43,711 nucleotides of DNA from Komarekiella delphini-convector SJRDD-AB1 (GTDB lineage Bacteria > Cyanobacteriota > Cyanobacteriia > Cyanobacteriales > Nostocaceae), in assembly GCF_014831675.1 (NCBI RefSeq), contig NZ_VJXY01000053.1, forward strand, positions 1-43,711. Direction: 5' to 3'. The position numbers were made by a program, and so were the translations under genes. Shown piece after piece: positions 15,911 through 23,427 of the stretch. Positions within the stretch are counted from its first letter, which is position 1. The number at the start of each line of letters is the position of its first letter. The notes below the pieces were generated by a model. It was not told where the DNA came from. It did no database searches and saw only the letters and a program-made list of their open reading frames with translations.

Positions 15911-15943
15911 AAGTCTCTTTGTATATACATTTGAGACTTTTTT
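15911..15943 (+). terminator. Rho-independent terminator, plus strand
   Basis: AAGTCTC/GAGACTT stem followed by a run of T. It lies in the extra segment of copy 1 and has no clear gene upstream (a weak 65-codon frame from 15775 overlaps it). Next to it is another inverted repeat, TTTTTGTCT/AGACAAAAA, at 15952-15979. Confidence 0.5.
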
Positions 15944-15967
15944 CTGACTACTTTTTGTCTAAGTCTC

Positions 15968-16140
15968 ATTAGACAAAAATAAAAGCCTCATCTCCAAAGC
16001 AGAACGAGGCTTGTTGTAAATTGATCATACTAGACTGTTAGTATAAAACCACTAACAGTATAACAAATGTTCTATTAGACAGAATAAACGGCAACACAAC
16101 ACTTTAGATAGTAGCAAATAATACAATCATCCCTCGCCAT
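15968..16140 (-). ncRNA. Candidate small RNA, copy 1
   Basis: On the minus strand a TATAAT box (plus 16139-16144) is followed by about 130 bases with no gene, a perfect 9-bp hairpin (16034-16042/16051-16059), and a terminator hairpin AAGCCTC/GAGGCTT (15983-15989/16006-16012) with a TTTTATTTTT tail. The whole arrangement is repeated at 16.8-16.65 kb. No -35 box of good quality was seen. Prediction only. Confidence 0.35.
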
Positions 16141-16429
16141 TATAAATTACTAAAGGCAGGATAGATCACTAAACTTAATAACAATAACCATGGTTACTAG
16201 GGCTGCGCCAACACGCTATGAATGTGCTATCTAAATCAAGATCATGACTCAAAAACATCAGAATTACGGTTCTTCGGTAATATGCCAGTTAGAACTACTT
16301 TTTAAGATAGTCGCTGATAGCGTAGACGCTTGCGGCTTGTCGTAGACATCGCTTGTCAGCTTTGATAACTGTAAAGCGGTCGCAAAAAAACTTTTACCTT
16401 AACTCGCTTGATTCCACTCTAAAAATAAA

Positions 16430-16457
16430 AACCTCGTCTCACTTTGATGACGAGGTT
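16430..16457 (-). terminator. Terminator hairpin, copy 2 (minus strand)
   Basis: Perfect 9-bp stem AACCTCGTC/GACGAGGTT. The minus strand runs on as TTTTTATTTTT. The loop (TCACTTTGAT) is close to the reverse complement of the loop in copy 1 (ATCAAGGTGA), so the inside of this hairpin has flipped between the copies. Confidence 0.6.
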
Positions 16458-16654
16458 AATAACCAAAACAGTCCTTGCAAGGTTAATATACTGTATATGA
16501 CAGCATATTTGATGTTCATTAGGCAGATAAATGGTAGTTTAACCTGTTATAAGGTTACAAGTTATACTTTCATTGGCTAGTAAACAAATTTAACAACTGC
16601 TCAAATATTTCTTGAGATAAAATCAGTTAACTTTTAAAGCAGTTCGTTCTAAAC

Positions 16655-16815
16655 AGAAGTAAAAGCCTCATTCCCTCCAAGAGATGAGGCTTAGTGCAAT
16701 TTATACTATGCAGTTAATATAAAGCAACTAACAGTTTAATAAATGTTCCGCTGGATAGAAGAAATAGCAGAGTAGAGCTTTAGATAGTAGCAAATAATAC
16801 AACTATCCAGCGGAA
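16655..16815 (-). ncRNA. Candidate small RNA, copy 2
   Basis: On the minus strand a TATAAT box (plus 16815-16820) leads directly into a 13-bp perfect stem (16803-16815 with 16746-16758) closing a 44-base loop, and then, about 50 bases on, into a 9-bp terminator stem AAGCCTCAT/ATGAGGCTT (16663-16671/16684-16692) followed by TTTTACTT. Such a layout fits a structured regulatory or antisense RNA of about 150 bases. It could instead be part of a leader read in the plus direction for the 16918 gene, but the T-runs lie on the minus side. Confidence 0.4.
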
Positions 16816-16917
16816 TTATAAATTATCAAAGGCAGCGTAGATCACCAAATCTAAGAACAATAACCCTGATTGCTGAGGCTGCGCCTAGCGTCGGTGAAAT
16901 ACATTGGTATCAAACGA

Positions 16918-17472
16918 ATGAATTCTCAAGAAACATCAGAATTACTTGCTGCTTTGATGCGCCAAGAAGAATTGCTCAAGCAGTTAGTCGCTTCAATCAA
17001 TAAGCCGAAACTGGGACTCCACAATGATGCTGGCAATTGCAAGATTTACTGCAATCGTCACAACGGTTATATGTGGTATACCTTATCTAACAGTGAACCA
17101 ACTGCTGTTGCTGCTACTGCCCTGACTGGATATCTGCGAGAGTTGCGATTCGAGAAGTGCGAGCGGCGGGGCAAAGAAGTACACAAGCTGCTAGCTACAA
17201 TTCAGGCTGAGCGAACATACATCTTGGAATCCGGGCATGATACTCAGTTTGCCAAAGGGTTATTAGCTGCCATTGCCAGTTTGACTCCACAACAGCTTTA
17301 TTCACCCATAACTCTACAACCGCAGCCAGGGACAGATGATAGCGTCCTGTTCTGTAGGGTGTGGGTTGGGGCTGAATTCATCATGACATCCTACGGTGAA
17401 GAATCGAACTGGCGAGAAATCAGTAAACAAGCTTTGGCTGTTACGAAAGCGGCGGCTTCTATGGTGTTTTAG
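16918..17472 (+). CDS. Unknown conserved-looking protein downstream of the duplicated tract
   Basis: 184 residues from the ATG at 16918. The upstream extension to 16870 lies in the repeat unit and is not protein-like. Opens MNSQETSELLAALMRQEELLKQLV (helical), then CKIYCNRHNGYMWYTLSN, ALTGYLRELRFEKCERRGKEVHKL and DTQFAKGLLAAIASLTP; mixed alpha/beta. No family recognised. A degenerate copy of the first codons lies at 16244. No strong ribosome binding site, which would fit control by the upstream RNA region. Confidence 0.65.
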   Translation: MNSQETSELLAALMRQEELLKQLVASINKPKLGLHNDAGNCKIYCNRHNGYMWYTLSNSEPTAVAATALTGYLRELRFEKCERRGKEVHKLLATIQAERTYILESGHDTQFAKGLLAAIASLTPQQLYSPITLQPQPGTDDSVLFCRVWVGAEFIMTSYGEESNWREISKQALAVTKAAASMVF

Positions 17473-17599
17473 TCGGTTATGAATAAGGCTTGAGCGACTG
17501 ATATTTAGTGTTGCTTAAGTCTTATGAAGCAGCTTATTATGCTGTCATTCCAATTACTCACAAATAATCAAATAACTAAAGCAATTGTTCAACCAAACT

Positions 17600-17767
17600 A
17601 TGTCTGAAGAAATCATTGACCAAACAATTATTTCTGTGTCTCGTGCTTTAAACAAGCTGGCTCAACACAGCGAGAACAATCAATATGATGAAGATGTCGA
17701 TAAAGCTTACGAATTAGTCAGCGAATTGAAAGACCAATTGTTGAAATTACGAAAGAAAAAACAGTAA
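17600..17767 (+). CDS. Small helical protein
   Basis: 55 residues starting MSEEIIDQTIISVSRALNKL and ending DQLLKLRKKKQ: one long amphipathic helix pair with a basic tail. Its TAA overlaps the ATG of the next gene by one base. Function unknown. Confidence 0.5.
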   Translation: MSEEIIDQTIISVSRALNKLAQHSENNQYDEDVDKAYELVSELKDQLLKLRKKKQ

Positions 17768-17943
17768 TGACCAAACTTAGTTTTAATTCTAAAACCCCAA
17801 AAATCATTGTTTCAGATTTGGGACGCATCATTAATTGTGATTCAGATTTTGATGCAATCGCTATTAGACACGAATTTATTAGCGATGACGATAAAGATCA
17901 AGCGCAAGAAGTTAATTCAGCTAATCAAAGCGAGGGGAAATAA
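17767..17943 (+). CDS. Small acidic protein, paralogue of the 14702-14896 protein
   Basis: 58 residues. Its ATG shares an A with the upstream TAA. Similarity to the 14.7-kb protein runs over the first 45 residues (KLSF..KTPKIIVSDLGRI, then DSDFDAIA and an acidic tail). The pair shows that this is a true gene despite its size. Next gene starts 3 bases later. Confidence 0.6.
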   Translation: MTKLSFNSKTPKIIVSDLGRIINCDSDFDAIAIRHEFISDDDKDQAQEVNSANQSEGK

Positions 17944-17945
17944 TC

Positions 17946-18341
17946 ATGCAATCCACAGCCATAATGCCACGTACATGGAAGCAACCTCTTTTTGCTATAG
18001 GACAACGCACCCAACAAGGGAGAATTATTGGTATCAATTATTCAACTCAAAAGCAGAGCGAAGGTTGGTATTACTCAGTATTGGTCAATGAGACTTCTGG
18101 ACAAGTAGTACAACTGCCAGAAACTCAGGTTCGTCTACTTTCAAAACAAGAGATAGAAGCAAAAATATTAGCCGAAATCGACTTGCATCTGGCACGATTA
18201 ACAATTCTCCAACAAGAATTAGACGCAGATTTAGAAATTCGCACTCCCTTTGGTACAGTGACCCCGCCTATTTCTCAAACACCTCGCTCATCGAACGGTA
18301 CATCCAGATTATCTGAACCCAAGAAAAAGGTTAGCGCTTAA
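17946..18341 (+). CDS. Unknown protein with a beta-rich N-terminal half
   Basis: 131 residues: RTWKQPLFAIGQRTQQGRIIGINYSTQ then GWYYSVLVNETSGQVVQLPETQVRLL suggest a small SH3-like barrel, followed by a helix (EIEAKILAEIDLHLARLTILQQEL) and a Ser/Pro-rich basic tail. No family recognised. Part of the small-gene string 17.6-19.3 kb. Confidence 0.55.
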   Translation: MQSTAIMPRTWKQPLFAIGQRTQQGRIIGINYSTQKQSEGWYYSVLVNETSGQVVQLPETQVRLLSKQEIEAKILAEIDLHLARLTILQQELDADLEIRTPFGTVTPPISQTPRSSNGTSRLSEPKKKVSA

Positions 18342-18369
18342 AACTTGGACATTGTATTTACTAGAAAAA

Positions 18370-18401
18370 TGCGGAAACTTCGCTTACTAGAGGTTTCCGC
18401 A
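18370..18401. terminator. Hairpin after the small-gene string
   Basis: TGCGGAAAC/GTTTCCGCA stem (9 bp plus two weaker pairs). No clear T-run, so termination is uncertain. Confidence 0.35.
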
Positions 18402-18491
18402 CCCCAAACTATAACCAAAGGTGAAAGTCATTATCGCACAATGTATCGCTACGCTTCAAAGCGATGAATTATTTAGATGAGGACAGTTTAA

Positions 18492-18785
18492 ATGAGTAAA
18501 ATACAACAGCATCAACAAGCCTGGGATGCGTTGATGTCTCTCAACAAGCAGCATTATATTTCAACTGGTTTTTATGCACTGGGGGACGCTTATTTAATTA
18601 GTGGTAAAGACCCAAAACACAAGAATATCATTGTCCTCGTAGAACATCGGCAAAAAACGCAGATTAATCATTGGGATTATCAGTGTAAAAAATCTGAATG
18701 CCCTCAACCAACAATTACAACTAACGGTGACGATGGGAACGGGAATTTGAAACGCAAAGCCGTGTCGCTCAAGGTTTACAGTTAG
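18492..18785 (+). CDS. Unknown small protein
   Basis: 97 residues: QQHQQAWDALMSLNKQHYISTGFYALGDAYLISG, then KNIIVLVEHRQKTQINHWDYQC. A beta-rich pattern; two cysteines only. No family recognised. Confidence 0.5.
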   Translation: MSKIQQHQQAWDALMSLNKQHYISTGFYALGDAYLISGKDPKHKNIIVLVEHRQKTQINHWDYQCKKSECPQPTITTNGDDGNGNLKRKAVSLKVYS

Positions 18786-18813
18786 TTCTTTCTCTTCAAT
18801 AAGGATAGCAAAA

Positions 18814-19083
18814 ATGGAACTAAACTCTGTTTACGATCCCAAATTACTTAATCCAACAAAAGTGTACCAAATTGATGGAGCTTTCTATCAATATTTGCAC
18901 TCTTCAGGTAGCAATATTCATCCAAAGTACGTGTTTGGTCATTTACCAATCCCAGGGCAAAAACAGAAATCAAACTTGGTGCTCAATCGGGATAAATTAA
19001 TAATTCGCTGTTCGGAAGTTGTAGGGATAACTTGTAAAACTAGTGCCACTAAATATTGCTCCGAACAACTTCAGTTATTTTGA
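18814..19083 (+). CDS. Unknown small protein
   Basis: 89 residues starting MELNSVYDPKLLNPTKVYQI; YQYLHSSGSNIHPKYVFG and NRDKLIIRCSEVVGITCK look like a compact beta domain. AAGGA lies upstream of the ATG. Similar in size and style to the next gene; both unknown. Confidence 0.5.
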   Translation: MELNSVYDPKLLNPTKVYQIDGAFYQYLHSSGSNIHPKYVFGHLPIPGQKQKSNLVLNRDKLIIRCSEVVGITCKTSATKYCSEQLQLF

Positions 19084-19088
19084 AGCCA

Positions 19089-19277
19089 ATGTCAATACAT
19101 AAACCCCCAACCATTAAACGACCCATCAAAATACAAAACAATGGTTCGACCAAAATAGTTTATCGAGTTATTAGGAACGTTCAGCAACTCAAGAATAGTT
19201 CCGAGTTGGGATCTGTAACTCTTAAAGGACAATCCTACATGGTTCGCAATCAAGGTGTTTATTGGGTCGTTGTTTGA
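19089..19277 (+). CDS. Unknown small basic protein
   Basis: 62 residues from the ATG at 19089, 5 bases after the upstream stop. Basic N-terminus (HKPPTIKRPIKI), then STKIVYRVIRNVQQLKN and LKGQSYMVRNQGVYWVVV, probably a small beta-sheet protein. Confidence 0.45.
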   Translation: MSIHKPPTIKRPIKIQNNGSTKIVYRVIRNVQQLKNSSELGSVTLKGQSYMVRNQGVYWVVV

Positions 19278-19291
19278 TTGTTACTTTTAGG

Positions 19292-19339
19292 TAATCAAAA
19301 GGTGTTCACACTGTTATTCGTGTGAGCGCCTTTGATTAT
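19292..19339 (+). terminator. Long hairpin, likely terminator of the small-gene string
   Basis: TAATCAAAAGG-TG-TTCACAC pairs with GTGTGAGCG-CCTTTGATTA (about 18 bp with one bulge and wobbles) around a short loop. Symmetric A/T flanks could end transcripts in both directions. Confidence 0.5.
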
Positions 19340-19400
19340 ATTGCCCTACAAGAACGCTACGCTCTCTTGAAAATGAAAATTAATAGTGAGTTAACTGAAC

Positions 19401-20474
19401 ATGATACAAGCGATCGCTTCTCCCCAAACTGAAACTTTTCTCCAAAATGCTACAATCGAACGCCTAAACTTCTCGAAACTAAATAAAACCCGTATTCGCT
19501 TCCGTATTCAACTGAAAAATAGTACTAAAAGTGCTGCCCCCAAATGGGCAGACGTCTTAAAATCTGAAACATCTGAAGTAGAATCTGACCTAATTAAAGT
19601 TACTAATTCCGAAGTCGGGTTGAGAGGGGTTAAGGTTTTCAAAAAGCTAGATGAAGCTGCTGCACAATTACGTCAAGAAATCTCATCTGTACAAGAGTGG
19701 ATGTCTCCTGACACTGGCGATTGGGTTTGCCCAATTGACTTAGCACCACTTGTGTGGAACCAGTTAATCAATATTAGAGACAATGTAGCTCCTGCTCTCC
19801 GCAATCAATTGAAACTTGACTATGAAACTGGATTAATTGATTATCAAGAGCGGATTGACAAATTCCTCTCATTGAATGCCTGGGAACTTTCACTAGATAA
19901 GCAGGAGTCAGTCAAAGCCAACTTGTTAAAAGCTTTCCCCACCCTTACAGACTTAGAAGATTATCTACAAGTAATCATCGGTCGTCCGGTGATTATCCCG
20001 GCACTGTCCGAACAACTTAACCAGCAGCAAGCTAAGTGCCTAGATCAGATTACCAAGTTCATTCAACAATATGACCAAAATCTAGAGCAGCGGTTAAGAG
20101 AATCGGCTCTCGCTGGTGGTGAACAACTCGCCGCGCAGTTGCTTGAAGAACTTAGTGATTGGGAACCGGGGCGTAGGCCAGTGCAGTTCAAAAAGAAGAT
20201 GGAACGACATCTGATGAAAGTTCAGGTGTTGCTGGCGAATGCTGACTCCCAAGCTGGCAGCAGCTTAGAGGCGATGATGACGCATCTTGACTCGATTGTG
20301 AATGATCCGGCAATTGAGTCTAAGAATCTGGGTAGTGATGGGCGATCGCAATTGCAACAAAAGATGAACGATATCCGCGCCAAGCTCCTGAACGAACAAC
20401 GCAACCTCCAACAGCTAGCAACTGGTGAGGTTGGATTGGCGAAAGCTACTGTCAACGCGTTTAGGTTCAGGTAA
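19401..20474 (+). CDS. Long helical protein upstream of the Ycf35/DUF2997/AAA module
   Basis: 357 residues, mostly helical: an N-terminal beta part (ATIERLNFSKLNKTRIRFRIQLKNS), LRGVKVFKKLDEAAAQLRQEI, a conserved-looking block around WVCPIDLAPLVWNQL, then long helices (LNQQQAKCLDQITKFIQQYDQNLEQRL and an alanine-rich end). No motif for catalysis. Its position directly before a DUF1257-DUF2997-AAA trio suggests it is the substrate or scaffold of the ATPase, as VWA or helical partners are for MoxR-type ATPases (inference). Confidence 0.6.
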   Translation: MIQAIASPQTETFLQNATIERLNFSKLNKTRIRFRIQLKNSTKSAAPKWADVLKSETSEVESDLIKVTNSEVGLRGVKVFKKLDEAAAQLRQEISSVQEWMSPDTGDWVCPIDLAPLVWNQLINIRDNVAPALRNQLKLDYETGLIDYQERIDKFLSLNAWELSLDKQESVKANLLKAFPTLTDLEDYLQVIIGRPVIIPALSEQLNQQQAKCLDQITKFIQQYDQNLEQRLRESALAGGEQLAAQLLEELSDWEPGRRPVQFKKKMERHLMKVQVLLANADSQAGSSLEAMMTHLDSIVNDPAIESKNLGSDGRSQLQQKMNDIRAKLLNEQRNLQQLATGEVGLAKATVNAFRFR

Positions 20475-20591
20475 AAAATGGTCAAGGGCGAGGGTGCATC
20501 GCCTTTGACTTAGATAATCACCGAAATTAAAAGTGTAATACCCACATTAGCAGTTCACAGGCTTACATCCACAAAATTATTGAGGTTAACT

Positions 20592-21041
20592 ATGTCTCAT
20601 TTCACACAAGTCAGAACCAAATTAATCAATCGAGAGTGTTTGGTACAAGCCCTCACTGATCTGAACCTCTCGCCCCAGGTTCACGAAATTCCGCAGCCAC
20701 TTACTGGTTATTACGGGGGTTCTCAAGGTCAAAGTGCAGAGATTATAGTCAGTGGTCAGACAATTAAAACTCGTGCAGACATCGGCTTCAAGTGGAATCA
20801 GTCGAATGGCGCGTATGACGTGATACACGATAGCTATGAGACAGACCCTCGACTAGGAAAGGATTTCTTCACTCACTCGCTAATGCTGGCATACGGACAG
20901 CGGATGGTTCGTGCTAAAGCTACCCAGCTGCAAGAACAATTTGGCGAGTGCAATATCACCGAATCAACCAACGGCACTGTGCAAACTTTACGGCTGACTT
21001 TTGCTGGACATCAGCAACAACAACAATACACCAGGAGATAA
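20592..21041 (+). CDS. DUF1257 (Ycf35-like) protein
   Basis: 149 residues from the ATG at 20592 (TGAGG 6-7 bases before). MSHFTQVRTKLINRECLVQALTDLNL, then YYGGSQGQSAEIIV, ADIGFKWNQSNGAYDVIHD and AYGQRMVRAKATQL match the DUF1257/Ycf35 family, known from cyanobacterial and plastid genomes and of unknown biochemical role. The chromosomal relatives are also found near a DUF2997 gene and an AAA ATPase, as here. The Gln-rich end (QQQQQYTRR) is low complexity. Confidence 0.85.
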   Translation: MSHFTQVRTKLINRECLVQALTDLNLSPQVHEIPQPLTGYYGGSQGQSAEIIVSGQTIKTRADIGFKWNQSNGAYDVIHDSYETDPRLGKDFFTHSLMLAYGQRMVRAKATQLQEQFGECNITESTNGTVQTLRLTFAGHQQQQQYTRR

Positions 21042-21044
21042 CAG

Positions 21045-21251
21045 ATGGAACGCGCAATACTTATACACTTTGACAAAACTACAGGTTCAGTGAAAGTAGA
21101 AGCGGAGGGATTCGAGGGGCTAACTTGTTTGGCTGCGACCCAACCGTTTGAAGAGGCGTTGGGGGTTGTGGAGGACGAGCGCATTTATAAAGACGAATCA
21201 GCACCACAACTGAGGACTACGAACAGTAGTCAAACACGTTTGCGTCAGTAA
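21045..21251 (+). CDS. DUF2997 family protein
   Basis: 68 residues. MERAILIHFDKTTGSVKVEAEGFEGLTCL, then ATQPFEEALGVV, is the DUF2997 signature; the extra C-terminal tail is variable. Starts 3 bases after the DUF1257 stop with AGGAGA as ribosome binding site, so the pair is translated together. Family role unknown; genomic association with DUF1257 is well known. Confidence 0.85.
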   Translation: MERAILIHFDKTTGSVKVEAEGFEGLTCLAATQPFEEALGVVEDERIYKDESAPQLRTTNSSQTRLRQ

Positions 21252-21253
21252 CC

Positions 21254-21291
21254 AGTAATCAGTAGTCAGTGAGCATCTCTAACTGATTACT
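21254..21291. repeat. Inverted repeat between DUF2997 and AAA genes
   Basis: AGTAATCAGT/ACTGATTACT, 10-bp arms, with further half copies of CAGTAGTCAGT inside. This is a common dispersed Nostoc repeat and may weaken read-through into the ATPase gene. Confidence 0.5.
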
Positions 21292-21345
21292 GATTACAGA
21301 ATATCGGCTTCGCCATTTGATAAATGAAGTAATTGAATAATTGAC

Positions 21346-22971
21346 ATGAAACTCTCAAATCTGCTCTCCACGCTCGATTCACAAATCCCCATTGCTGCTG
21401 TTGATGTACTGTCTCCTGATGAGGCAACGATTATTCAGTGGCTAACAACAGAAGCCAACAACAAGCTCTCTTGTACAGTCTATTTCTGGAACCTGGGCGT
21501 ATCCAGCTTAGAGCAATGTCTGATTGCATCTGATGGTGGCTTGGTATTCAAAGTCGTAGCGGAGTACAAGAAGCCGCCCCAGGCTGATCCACTGTTATAT
21601 GTATTTGACTATATTGCTAATTTTAGTGGGAATGGTGTATTTATTCTGGGAGACATTCACCCATTTGTTGCTAAGAACTCACCACAATTGAGCTGGGAAA
21701 TTATATCGAAAGTTAAAAACCTTTACCACCGCCTCAAGCCGACTGATAAACGCATTGTGTTGCTGGGGCAAAATATCCAGTTGCATGAAGCACTTGTACG
21801 GTTAATTCCTTATTGTGAAATTCCTCTACCGGGAGTTGAGCAAATACTTGAACATATCAATTCTTATTTGCATGACCTACAACAGTCTGCCACAGAACAA
21901 GAATTAACTTTCACTATTTCATTGCCGGAAAGTGAAATTGAATCTCTTTCTCGTGCAGCGTTGGGATTAACCCTGGAGGAGATTAGTGATTTCCTCCGGT
22001 TAACAGTCAAAGAGAATCTCACCTCGGATGGTATCGTTGTTGATGCCGATTTTATACCCAAGGCTGTCGAATACAAAACCCGACTGCTGTCTCAAATGGG
22101 AATTGAACTAGGTAAACCCGCGACAATCCCATTCGGCGGGCTTGACAATTTGCGCGAGTGGCTGATGAGGCGGCGGCGGCTGTTCACACAAGAGGCGCGA
22201 AGCTTGAGTTTACCGCAGCCTAAAGGTGTGCTGCTGGCTGGGCCACCCGGAACAGGTAAAAGTCACTGTGCTAAAAACATCGCCAGTATACTCAATTTAC
22301 CACTGCTGCAACTCGACATTGCCTCAATGCTAGGTTCACTAGTTGGCGAATCCGAAGGTAATGTCAAACGTGCCTTGAAAACAGCCGAAGCGATCGCGCC
22401 TTGCGTTTTGTTCATTGATGAAGTCGAAAAAGCACTTTCAGGTCAGGGCGATACAAGCGGTGTTTCCCAACGCATCCTTGGAACCTTGCTCACGTTCATG
22501 GCTGAATGCATTAGCGGCGTTTTCATAGTTGCAACTTGCAATGACCCATCGGTGCTGCCCAGTGAGTTTAAGCGTAAAGGTCGTTTCGACGAAATGTTTT
22601 TCGTTGACTTGCCGACAGAACCGGAGCGAGTTCAAATCCTCAAAATTCACCTAGAGCGATTCGGTATTACTGTCGAGTCCGAATATCTCGAAGCGATCGC
22701 AGCTAATACCTCTCAATTCTCCGGCGCTGAACTCGAAACCCTCGCTGCCGAAGCCGCTCTGTTGGCATTTGACGAAGCACGACCGCAACAAGTCACGCTT
22801 GGGGATTTAGAAACCTGTCGTCAAACTATCACCCCGCTTGCAATAACTGATGCTGCGGCAGTTGAGCGTATGCAGTCTTGGGCTAGCACTGCCCGGCCTG
22901 CTAGTAGTCCTGTTGTGCAGACGGCGAAAACTCAATCGCTACGTGCTGCCAAATTTCGGAATATGAACTGA
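21346..22971 (+). CDS. Ycf46-like AAA ATPase
   Basis: 541 residues. The N-terminal domain (1-260) has the Ycf46 style (LLSTLDSQIPIAAVDVLSPDE, VFDYIANFSGNGVFILGDIHPFV, RIVLLGQNIQLHEAL). The AAA core follows: Walker A GPPGTGKS (299-306), Walker B VLFIDEVEKAL (354-364), sensor region VATCNDPSVLP, and arginine-finger segment KRKGRFDEMFFVDLP (409-423), then the helical lid FSGAELETLAAEAALLAF. It would use ATP to remodel a protein partner. Chromosomal Ycf46 has been linked to photosynthesis and carbon uptake in cyanobacteria; here it lies in accessory DNA with DUF1257 and DUF2997, probably a specialised copy. Confidence 0.88.
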   Translation: MKLSNLLSTLDSQIPIAAVDVLSPDEATIIQWLTTEANNKLSCTVYFWNLGVSSLEQCLIASDGGLVFKVVAEYKKPPQADPLLYVFDYIANFSGNGVFILGDIHPFVAKNSPQLSWEIISKVKNLYHRLKPTDKRIVLLGQNIQLHEALVRLIPYCEIPLPGVEQILEHINSYLHDLQQSATEQELTFTISLPESEIESLSRAALGLTLEEISDFLRLTVKENLTSDGIVVDADFIPKAVEYKTRLLSQMGIELGKPATIPFGGLDNLREWLMRRRRLFTQEARSLSLPQPKGVLLAGPPGTGKSHCAKNIASILNLPLLQLDIASMLGSLVGESEGNVKRALKTAEAIAPCVLFIDEVEKALSGQGDTSGVSQRILGTLLTFMAECISGVFIVATCNDPSVLPSEFKRKGRFDEMFFVDLPTEPERVQILKIHLERFGITVESEYLEAIAANTSQFSGAELETLAAEAALLAFDEARPQQVTLGDLETCRQTITPLAITDAAAVERMQSWASTARPASSPVVQTAKTQSLRAAKFRNMN

Positions 22972-23065
22972 TGATAAGGCGATTGTCTCCTGATTTTATG
23001 GGGACAATCACTCTTTTCTTTAGTAATAATTAGTAGCTTTTTAATATTTCAATAGACCAAGGAAA

Positions 23066-23413
23066 ATGACAACAGACTTAGTTACATACTACGGACAAAC
23101 AGACTTGATCGACCAGTTGGTTGATAATTATGGCGCACACTTAGAAAAGTTAGACAGAGAAACAAAATTGTTATTACGGGCAACTTTATCTACTTACATT
23201 ATCATGCAGCAAGAGTGCAGCCCAATTGAGTATCCAGTGTCTACAGCCTTAGAAGATTCATTGTATGAGCTAGTAATTCCTGATTCTATTCCCCAAGTTT
23301 TGTATAATGTCTGCTCTGTCCTGGAAGGCTTAACAGCTTCGGAGGCTGAAAGCATACTTGAAGCATTACAACATCAAATCAGGTGGGGCAATGCCCGGAA
23401 ATCAACGGGTTAA
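23066..23413 (+). CDS. Unknown helical protein
   Basis: 115 residues, all-helical in appearance (LIDQLVDNYGAHLEKLDRETKLLL, SIPQVLYNVCSVLEGL, ASEAESILEALQHQI). AAGGA precedes the ATG. It ends 14 bases before the WGR protein start, so the two are likely co-transcribed. Confidence 0.5.
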   Translation: MTTDLVTYYGQTDLIDQLVDNYGAHLEKLDRETKLLLRATLSTYIIMQQECSPIEYPVSTALEDSLYELVIPDSIPQVLYNVCSVLEGLTASEAESILEALQHQIRWGNARKSTG

Positions 23414-23427
23414 TTCGGTTCAGAAAC

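Larger units (their letters stand above)
15565..16265. repeat. Non-coding repeat unit, copy 1 (partner at 16422-16940)
   Basis: Copy 1 of an imperfect direct duplication. It shares in order with copy 2: the AAACCTCGTC hairpin, AGGTTACAAGTTATACTT, TTTAACAA.TGCTCAAATATTTCTTGAGA, an AAGCCTC...GAGGCTT hairpin, ACTAACAGT, TTAGATAGTAGCAAATAATACAA, ATTATAAATTA, GATCAC.AAA, ACAATAACC and finally AACATCAGAATTAC. The last block is coding in copy 2 (start of the 16918 gene) but out of frame and cut short here. Copy 1 also holds about 200 extra bases (15770-15965) with their own plus-strand terminator. The element is A+T-rich. Confidence 0.7.
16422..16940. repeat. Non-coding repeat unit, copy 2, running into the start of the 16918 gene
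   Basis: Second copy of the unit described at 15565-16265, without the 200-base extra segment. Between the copies (16270-16420) lies a Nostoc-type dispersed repeat (GTCGCTGATAGCGTAGACGC and TTGTCGTAGACATCGC). In this copy the unit joins the intact 16918 gene, so copy 2 is likely the original and copy 1 a decayed duplicate (inference). Confidence 0.7.

Noticed and set aside
15341-16917. CRISPR array
   Set aside because: The repeats are two long imperfect copies, not short regular direct repeats with unique spacers.
15341-16917. Giant ornate RNA (GOLLD/ROOL type)
   Set aside because: Several terminator-like hairpins break the tract and no long-range pairing of the known kind could be recognised by eye.
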